Shown here piece by piece: positions 7,041-9,491 of a DNA stretch of 9,491 nucleotides. The stretch lies in NCBI GenBank assembly GCA_021796445.1, contig JAKACB010000029.1, positions 1 through 9,491 of the forward strand. The letters run 5' to 3'. The translations under genes and the position numbers were made by a program. A model generated the notes under the pieces. It was not told the DNA's origin. It ran no database searches and saw only the letters and a list, made by a program, of their open reading frames with translations. How positions within the stretch are numbered: position 1 is the first letter of the stretch; the number at the start of each line of letters is the position of its first letter. Source of the stretch: Nanobdellota archaeon. Its GTDB lineage: Archaea > Nanoarchaeota > Nanoarchaeia > Parvarchaeales > Parvarchaeaceae.

Positions 7041-7285
7041 GTTTCAGTATCCCACTTCCAGTTGCGCTTTTGATTGCGGCTGCAGGGGTTATAGCCTTCT
7101 TTATGTTTTATGCTAACATGCGCAAGATGGAAAGGTTTTTGGTTCTTTTCTTTGCAAATCCAAAAAAGAAGGTAATCGGTTTAATTATTATACTTGCAAG
7201 CATGGTTGCTATCTCAGCAAGTTATATCGTAACTCTGATTCAGTACTTTTTAAATCCTGCATTAGTTACCTCTTCATTTCTGTAG
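7037..7285 (+). CDS. Small membrane protein, unrecognised; in-frame TAG with possible C-terminal continuation
   Basis: An 82-residue protein with two membrane segments at about 8-27 and 45-70, joined by a basic loop (NMRKMERF and NPKKK). The start is secured by AGGAGGT and by an ATGA overlap with the upstream frame. The first stop is TAG at 7283-7285. The same frame then stays open for 26 more codons to TAA at 7364-7366, and those codons read as another membrane-like stretch (GFYGDAIALPLVVLGFILFSM). The full version would have 108 amino acids plus whatever is placed at the TAG. The possibilities are an ordinary stop with chance hydrophobic sequence after it, a recent nonsense mutation, a base error, or stop readthrough. 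I do not recognise the family. Confidence 0.6.
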   Translation: MSFSIPLPVALLIAAAGVIAFFMFYANMRKMERFLVLFFANPKKKVIGLIIILASMVAISASYIVTLIQYFLNPALVTSSFL

Positions 7286-7366
7286 GGAACTTATATATCC
7301 GGGTTCTACGGCGATGCAATTGCATTGCCTTTAGTTGTTTTAGGCTTTATTCTGTTCTCAATGTAA
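7286..7366 (+). other. In-frame open extension after TAG, membrane-like
   Basis: After TAG 7283-7285 the same frame reads GTYISGFYGDAIALPLVV and then LGFILFSM before TAA. This is a plausible third membrane segment for the upstream protein. It has no start codon or Shine-Dalgarno sequence of its own in a useful place. A TATA-like ACTTATATAT also occurs here at 7289-7298, but no gene is placed to use it. Confidence 0.35.
7310..7329. repeat. 20-bp near-perfect palindrome
   Basis: GGCGATGCAATTGCATTGCC is self-complementary apart from one G:T pair. Its 12-bp core ATGCAATTGCAT is exact. It lies between the TAG of the third membrane gene and the promoter of the RHH operon. It could be a protein-binding site, or simply part of the coding extension. 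Confidence 0.5.
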
Positions 7367-7389
7367 TTTCTTCTTTTCTTTAAATTTTT
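7365..7389 (+). terminator. T-rich terminator-like tract
   Basis: The 70-nt gap after the membrane cluster opens with a strongly T/C-rich coding-strand tract (TTTCTTCTTTTCTTT, then ATTTTT). Archaeal RNA polymerase stops on such T-rich tracts without needing a hairpin, and a new promoter follows at once. Confidence 0.45.
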
Positions 7390-7390
7390 A

Positions 7391-7410
7391 AAAGGAAAAG
7401 TATTTATATT
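7391..7410 (+). promoter_or_regulatory. BRE and TATA box for the RHH operon
   Basis: Purine-rich AAAGGAAAAG (7391-7400) followed by TATTTATATT (7401-7410) is a good archaeal BRE/TATA pair. The expected start site near 7431 leaves a leader of only a few bases before the ATG at 7438. Confidence 0.6.
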
Positions 7411-7412
7411 TG

Positions 7413-7438
7413 TAATTATATATAATTATTAGTAATTA
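7413..7438. promoter_or_regulatory. Candidate RHH operator: three TAATTA boxes at 10-bp spacing
   Basis: TAATTA occurs at 7413, 7423 and 7433, exactly one helical turn apart. The first two form a perfect 16-bp palindrome, TAATTATATATAATTA (7413-7428). The array covers the region from the TATA box to the start codon, including the expected start site, so a bound protein would block transcription. The first gene encodes an RHH protein, a family that often binds arrays of short boxes in its own promoter. Confidence 0.55.
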
Positions 7439-7659
7439 TGGAAGAACAAAAATTTACAACGGTTTCGATACCGAAGCCTTTGGCGGATAAAGCCAAGAAG
7501 CTTATAGAGAAAACTGGTTTCACATCGCTTTCGAGCTTTGTGGAATATCTCTTAAGAGAGATAGTCTCGGAAAGCAATGAAGATAAAAAAGAAAGGGGAG
7601 AAAAAGATCAGCGGGTGCTTGATCTTGAAGATAAGCTCAGAAAACTGGGTTATATGTAG
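7438..7659 (+). CDS. Ribbon-helix-helix (CopG/Arc-like) DNA-binding regulator
   Basis: This 73-residue protein begins with the RHH pattern: a beta strand (KFTTVSIPKPL, about 5-15), helix one (ADKAKKLIEKTG), a turn, and helix two (LSSFVEYLLREIV, to about 43). RHH proteins are obligate dimers whose paired strands read the major groove. The remainder (44-73) is charged and ends in DKLRKLGYM. The same kind of tail, EKLRLFGYM, closes the PP-loop enzyme encoded next, which suggests a shared interaction or ancestry. A phased TAATTA operator overlaps its promoter, so autorepression is likely. The TAG stop (7657-7659) overlaps the Shine-Dalgarno sequence of the next gene, and both genes are in the same frame, so they are tightly coupled. 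Alternatives are an antitoxin or a plasmid-type regulator, but no toxin-like gene is adjacent. Confidence 0.85.
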   Translation: MEEQKFTTVSIPKPLADKAKKLIEKTGFTSLSSFVEYLLREIVSESNEDKKERGEKDQRVLDLEDKLRKLGYM

Positions 7660-7664
7660 GAGGT
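7658..7664 (+). promoter_or_regulatory. Shine-Dalgarno for the PP-loop gene, overlapping the RHH stop
   Basis: AGGAGGT includes the last two bases of the TAG stop of the RHH gene and lies 4 nt before the ATG at 7669. Termination and reinitiation would occur at the same spot. Confidence 0.85.
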
Positions 7665-7668
7665 AAAT

Positions 7669-8499
7669 ATGGAAAATGAACAGTATTCTATCAAGAAGCA
7701 AAGAATAGAAGGGGGATTAAGTCTCGATGCAAAGGAGGAAATTGCGCTTATAGTAATAAAAGACGCGTTGAAAAGATACAACCGGCCGACAGTGGTTTGG
7801 AGCGCAGGTAAAGACAGCACGGTGGTTTTGGACCTTGTCAGAAGGGCCTGCAAGGATTTGAACATGCAGTTACCTCCAGCCTTGTTTATAGACCACGGGC
7901 AGCATTACGATGAAACAATGAAAATGCTTGAAGAAATAAGCAAAGAATGGGGCTTTAAGATGATATACGCGAAGAACGAAGACGTTATCAAAAATGTCGG
8001 AAAGAACAACATGATAAAGGTCAGTAGCCTTAACAAGTTAAACCAGGCCGAAACTAAGAGAATAGGTTTCAACGGAGAGGAATTTGAATACAGCTTGGAA
8101 ACAGAGGTTGGAAATCACCTTTTAAAAACAGTTGCTATGAACCTTACCGTCGAAAAATATAGGTTCGATGCGCTTTTTACCGGAGTAAGATGGGATGAAA
8201 ATGAAGCAAGGTCTATGGAAGTTTTCATAAGTCCAAGATCTCATCCAGATCATGTTAGAGTGCAGCCAATAATACCATTTACAGAAAGAAATGTATGGGA
8301 ATATATGTTTAAGCACAAATTGCCGGTTCATCCGCTGTATAAATTGGGTTATAGATCAATAGACGGTAAGCTGGATTCAAAGAAAACCAGCGACTTACCT
8401 GCTTGGGAGCAGGACCTTGAGCATACTAAGGAAAGGGCTGGCAGGTCACAGGACAAAGAAGGAGTAATGGAAAAACTTAGGCTTTTCGGCTACATGTAA
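7669..8499 (+). CDS. PAPS reductase/CysD-like PP-loop ATP pyrophosphatase, non-reductase type
   Basis: The 276-residue protein belongs to the PAPS reductase/CysD branch of the adenine nucleotide alpha hydrolase fold. The PP-loop is SAGKDST at 45-51, a variant of SGGKDS. FIDHGQHYDE (73-82) matches the second strand that binds the nucleotide, TGVRWDENEAR (171-181) the substrate-binding GxRxDE motif, and LPVHPLYKLGYRSI (218-231) the late family motif. The catalytic ECGLH motif of PAPS reductases and the iron-sulfur cysteines of APS reductases are absent; the only cysteine is C61. The C-terminus (AWEQDL, ERAGRSQDKEGVMEKLRLFGYM region) recalls the CysD subunit of ATP sulfurylase, which ends similarly. 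CysD normally needs the GTPase CysN, and none is adjacent. An adenylation role on sulfate or another acid is therefore likely, but the substrate is unknown. It is the second gene of a three-gene unit. Confidence 0.85.
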   Translation: MENEQYSIKKQRIEGGLSLDAKEEIALIVIKDALKRYNRPTVVWSAGKDSTVVLDLVRRACKDLNMQLPPALFIDHGQHYDETMKMLEEISKEWGFKMIYAKNEDVIKNVGKNNMIKVSSLNKLNQAETKRIGFNGEEFEYSLETEVGNHLLKTVAMNLTVEKYRFDALFTGVRWDENEARSMEVFISPRSHPDHVRVQPIIPFTERNVWEYMFKHKLPVHPLYKLGYRSIDGKLDSKKTSDLPAWEQDLEHTKERAGRSQDKEGVMEKLRLFGYM

Positions 8500-8501
8500 A
8501 A

Positions 8502-8996
8502 ATGGAACAGTCCTTGTATGATATTTTGATTAATGCAAGCGGACAGATGGAAAAACTATTGCTTGAGACCTTGAATGAAAAGCCTTTATATTATTTACTT
8601 ATAGACGCAAGGGGGAAAAGCAATAAAGACATACTAAGCATTAACAGGAAATACGCCAAGCTATCCACTGGTAATTCCGTTAAATACTGCATAAATCCAA
8701 AGTACTTAAACATTCCAAACGTCAATGAGCTTAAAAAAGTAATTTACTCTGTCATTAGAGATGCCTTTAGGGAATACAAGCATGAAGAAAAAGAAAATAT
8801 TGAGATACTGTTGAATTATGGTTATCAAGCAGAAAATGTCAAAAGAATCAAAAAAGGGCTTGAAGAAAGTTGTGGCTTTAGGTGTAGGTACACTGCTTTC
8901 TACAAAGTTCCAGTTCTGGAAAAGGCTCTTGATTTTTCTATGAAAAATTTGTCAGTCAAAGCCGTTCGTCCAGATTCGCTTAAAGAATACATTTAA
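8502..8996 (+). CDS. Unrecognised 164-residue protein in the RHH/PP-loop operon
   Basis: I do not recognise this protein. It begins 2 nt after the stop of the PP-loop gene, with no strong Shine-Dalgarno sequence, so it is almost certainly co-transcribed and translationally coupled. It has no signal peptide or membrane segment and looks like a soluble alpha/beta protein: a strand-like YYLLIDARGKS (30-40), a helical, charged middle (77-120), and a segment with two close cysteines (C124, C128, in CGFRCRY) followed by aromatic residues. A third cysteine is C63. The charged ends and high lysine/glutamate content match its neighbours. A role together with the PP-loop enzyme, such as partner subunit or acceptor, is an inference from position only. 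Confidence 0.8.
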   Translation: MEQSLYDILINASGQMEKLLLETLNEKPLYYLLIDARGKSNKDILSINRKYAKLSTGNSVKYCINPKYLNIPNVNELKKVIYSVIRDAFREYKHEEKENIEILLNYGYQAENVKRIKKGLEESCGFRCRYTAFYKVPVLEKALDFSMKNLSVKAVRPDSLKEYI

Positions 8997-9007
8997 ACAA
9001 TCAGTAA

Positions 9008-9016
9008 TTATAAATA
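9008..9016 (+). promoter_or_regulatory. TATA box for tRNA-Ile
   Basis: TTATAAATA is centred about 33 nt before the first tRNA base. Transcription would begin a few bases ahead of the mature 5' end, the usual arrangement for archaeal tRNA genes. Confidence 0.5.
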
Positions 9017-9044
9017 TTAAAGTATCTATTAAAGTAATCATTGT

Positions 9045-9143
9045 GGCCTGGTAGCTTAGCCCGGTAGAGCACTGCTCTTATATGAGTATGCTCCAACATT
9101 TTAGGAAAAGCAGGGGTCCCGAGTCCAAATCTCGGCCAGGCCA
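9045..9143 (+). tRNA. tRNA-Ile (anticodon UAU) with a 25-nt intron
   Basis: A complete cloverleaf folds by eye. The acceptor is GGCCTGG (9045-9051) with CCAGGCC (9136-9142) and discriminator A (9143). The D stem is GCTT/GAGC with G18-G19 in the loop, the anticodon stem CTGCT (9072-9076)/AGCAG (9109-9113), the variable loop five bases, and the T stem CCGAG/CTCGG. The anticodon loop is interrupted. Removing 25 bases (9083-9107, or equivalently 9082-9106) leaves CTTATAA, with anticodon TAT. A bulge-helix-bulge supports this: central helix 9077-9080/9102-9105 (C-G, U-G, U-A, A-U) with three-base bulges at 9081-9083 and 9106-9108. A UAU anticodon reads AUA. The T loop is TCCAAAT, with C at position 55 instead of the nearly universal T. 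The 3' CCA is not encoded. Mature length is 74 bases. Confidence 0.9.
9083..9107 (+). other. tRNA intron at position 37/38
   Basis: A 25-nt intron at the commonest archaeal position. The junction lies in a bulge-helix-bulge recognised by the archaeal splicing endonuclease. The outer helix (9084-9087 with 9098-9101) is weak: two G-U pairs and two A-U pairs. The exact cut is ambiguous by one base because the base on each side is A; the mature sequence is the same either way. Confidence 0.75.
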
Positions 9144-9162
9144 ATACTATTAACAAATTTTA

Positions 9163-9174
9163 AATAATATTATT
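9163..9174. repeat. AT-only 12-bp palindrome
   Basis: AATAATATTATT is perfectly self-complementary and lies about 20 nt after the tRNA. In sequence this AT-rich it may be chance; it could also help end tRNA transcription. Confidence 0.3.
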
Positions 9175-9189
9175 GATAAAGAATAAATC

Positions 9190-9211
9190 AATAAAAAATC
9201 TCTTTTTTATT
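9190..9211. terminator. Terminator-like hairpin with A-run and T-run
   Basis: AATAAAAAA (9190-9198) pairs exactly with TTTTTTATT (9203-9211) over a TCTC loop, a 9-bp stem. The T-run at 9203-9208 could stop transcription of the tRNA. The gap between the tRNA and the next start is about 210 bases and otherwise holds the promoter and leader described below. Confidence 0.45.
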
Positions 9212-9231
9212 TAATAACCGCGATAGATAAG

Positions 9232-9240
9232 TTTATAAAT
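9232..9240 (+). promoter_or_regulatory. TATA box for the CxxC-x17-CxxC gene leader
   Basis: TTTATAAAT predicts a start site near 9261 and a leader of about 95 nt. A second TATA-like element (TATATTTA, 9252-9259) would start near 9281. Either way the leader is long for this window. Confidence 0.5.
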
Positions 9241-9269
9241 AGACTAGTTCTTATATTTAAAATAGAGGA

Positions 9270-9347
9270 ATGATGTTAGGAGGTTCTAGTAAGAGTTTAT
9301 TGTTTGTTCAAACGTTCTCTTATTGGATTTCTAAACTTAGTTCTTAA
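9270..9347 (+). CDS. Possible 25-codon upstream ORF (leader peptide)
   Basis: From ATG at 9270 (or the adjacent ATG at 9273) a frame of 25 codons ends with TAA at 9345-9347, immediately at the Shine-Dalgarno sequence of the next gene. GAGG at 9264-9267 lies just upstream of the two ATGs, and the first TATA box would make this the first ORF of the message. The peptide (MMLGGSSKSLLF, then VQTFSYWISKLSS) matches nothing I know. It could be a translated leader that couples to or controls the downstream gene, or chance. Confidence 0.3.
   Translation: MMLGGSSKSLLFVQTFSYWISKLSS
9288..9324 (+). promoter_or_regulatory. Leader hairpin before the CxxC-x17-CxxC gene
   Basis: TAAGAG (9290-9295) pairs with CTCTTA (9317-9322), extended by G-U and A-U pairs to 9288/9324. 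A nested GTTTG/CAAAC (9302-9306/9309-9313) lies inside. The structure sits between an upstream AGGAGGT (9278-9284 region) and the Shine-Dalgarno sequence at 9346-9353. No named riboswitch is recognised. Confidence 0.35.
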
Positions 9348-9353
9348 GGAGGA
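9346..9353 (+). promoter_or_regulatory. Shine-Dalgarno for the CxxC-x17-CxxC gene
   Basis: AAGGAGGA lies 2 nt before the ATG at 9356 by its last base, with the GGAGG core closer to the usual distance. It fixes the start of the truncated gene. Confidence 0.75.
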
Positions 9354-9355
9354 AT

Positions 9356-9491
9356 ATGGCAAAGTTCGAAAGAAGAATGTATAAAGCTGTATGTTCCGAT
9401 TGTGGGAAAGAGACGGAAGTTCCTTTCCAGCCACAAGAGGGCAGACCAGTTTACTGCAGAGACTGCTATAACAAGAGAAAAGGAACACAGT
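9356..9491 (+). CDS. CxxC-x17-CxxC zinc-ribbon protein, 5' part
   Basis: The 45 visible residues begin MAKFERRMYKAVCSDCGKE and contain C13/C16 and C34/C37, exactly 17 residues apart. EVPFQP (21-26) and RPVYCRDC (30-37) fit the small family defined by this CxxC-x17-CxxC domain, in which the four cysteines hold one zinc. Such proteins are often annotated in uncultured archaea and bacteria and have no established function; a nucleic-acid or ribosome-associated role is only a guess. The frame is open at the window end, so total length is unknown. The start follows a clear Shine-Dalgarno sequence and a structured leader of about 95 nt with a possible upstream ORF. Confidence 0.85.
   Translation, partial: MAKFERRMYKAVCSDCGKETEVPFQPQEGRPVYCRDCYNKRKGTQ

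Noticed and set aside
7283..7285. Firm call of pyrrolysine at the in-frame TAG
   Set aside because: No pylS, pylT or methylamine methyltransferase is visible, TAG appears to be a normal stop for the RHH gene, and a mutation or base error explains the pattern equally well.
7669..8499. Assimilatory PAPS or APS reductase (cysH)
   Set aside because: The fold and PP-loop match, but the C-terminal catalytic ECGLH motif and the iron-sulfur cysteines are missing; only one cysteine is present in the protein.
7438..8996. DNA phosphorothioation (Dnd/Ssp-type) system, since DndC is PAPS-reductase-like and DndE has an RHH-like fold
   Set aside because: No cysteine desulfurase, DndB/DndD-like ATPase or nuclease is in the window, the PP-loop protein lacks the cysteines expected of DndC, and the small protein looks like a CopG-type regulator with its own operator.
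9045..9143. Reading the tRNA as a split or broken tRNA, or as tRNA-Met
   Set aside because: Both halves are contiguous and pair fully, the insert has a good bulge-helix-bulge, and the loop gives TAT rather than CAT for every splice choice that leaves seven bases.
9297..9488. Minus-strand open frame at the window end
   Set aside because: It is antisense to the zinc-ribbon gene, whose CxxC-x17-CxxC spacing and Shine-Dalgarno sequence are clear on the plus strand.
1..9491. CRISPR arrays, insertion sequences, attachment sites or a replication origin
   Set aside because: No regularly spaced repeats, transposase, integrase or initiator gene, and no paired flanking repeats were seen. The palindromes noted are isolated.

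Overview
The window comes from an AT-rich archaeon. The evidence is a group II chaperonin (thermosome), an archaeal LSm protein, ribosomal protein L37e, an archaeal/eukaryal-type tryptophanyl-tRNA synthetase, TATA-box promoters placed for leaderless transcripts, and a tRNA with an intron in the anticodon loop. Compact spacing, small genes and heavy AUA codon use would suit a small-genome lineage such as DPANN (for example an ARMAN-like group). That placement is a guess from style and does not rest on a marker phylogeny.

Layout: (1) 1-2324 holds a glycogen synthase-like glycosyltransferase (minus, cut by the window edge), thioredoxin reductase (plus) and a galactose-1-phosphate uridylyltransferase-family enzyme (minus). 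The two minus-strand genes suggest sugar-nucleotide/glycogen metabolism, with trxB lying between them. (2) 2325-2534 is a regulated-looking promoter region with two inverted repeats. (3) 2535-5314 is a tightly packed operon: thermosome, LSm, L37e and a HAD phosphatase. (4) 5348-6496 is trpS with its own promoter. (5) 6553-7366 is a cluster of very small, unrecognised membrane proteins. It contains two reading-frame oddities: a slippery U UUU UUC heptamer directly before a stop, and an in-frame TAG followed by a further hydrophobic segment. (6) 7413-8996 is a three-gene unit: a ribbon-helix-helix regulator with a striking phased TAATTA operator at its own promoter, a CysD/PAPS-reductase-like PP-loop enzyme without the reductase cysteines, and an unrecognised 164-residue protein. 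(7) 9045-9143 is tRNA-Ile with anticodon UAU and a 25-nt intron, which is unusual because archaea normally read AUA with a modified CAU anticodon. (8) 9190-9491 holds a terminator-like hairpin, a structured leader with a possible 25-codon upstream ORF, and the start of a CxxC-x17-CxxC zinc-ribbon protein.

The best candidates for something undescribed are the self-regulated RHH / PP-loop / unknown operon, the AUA-decoding tRNA, and the recoding-or-decay signals in the small membrane protein cluster.
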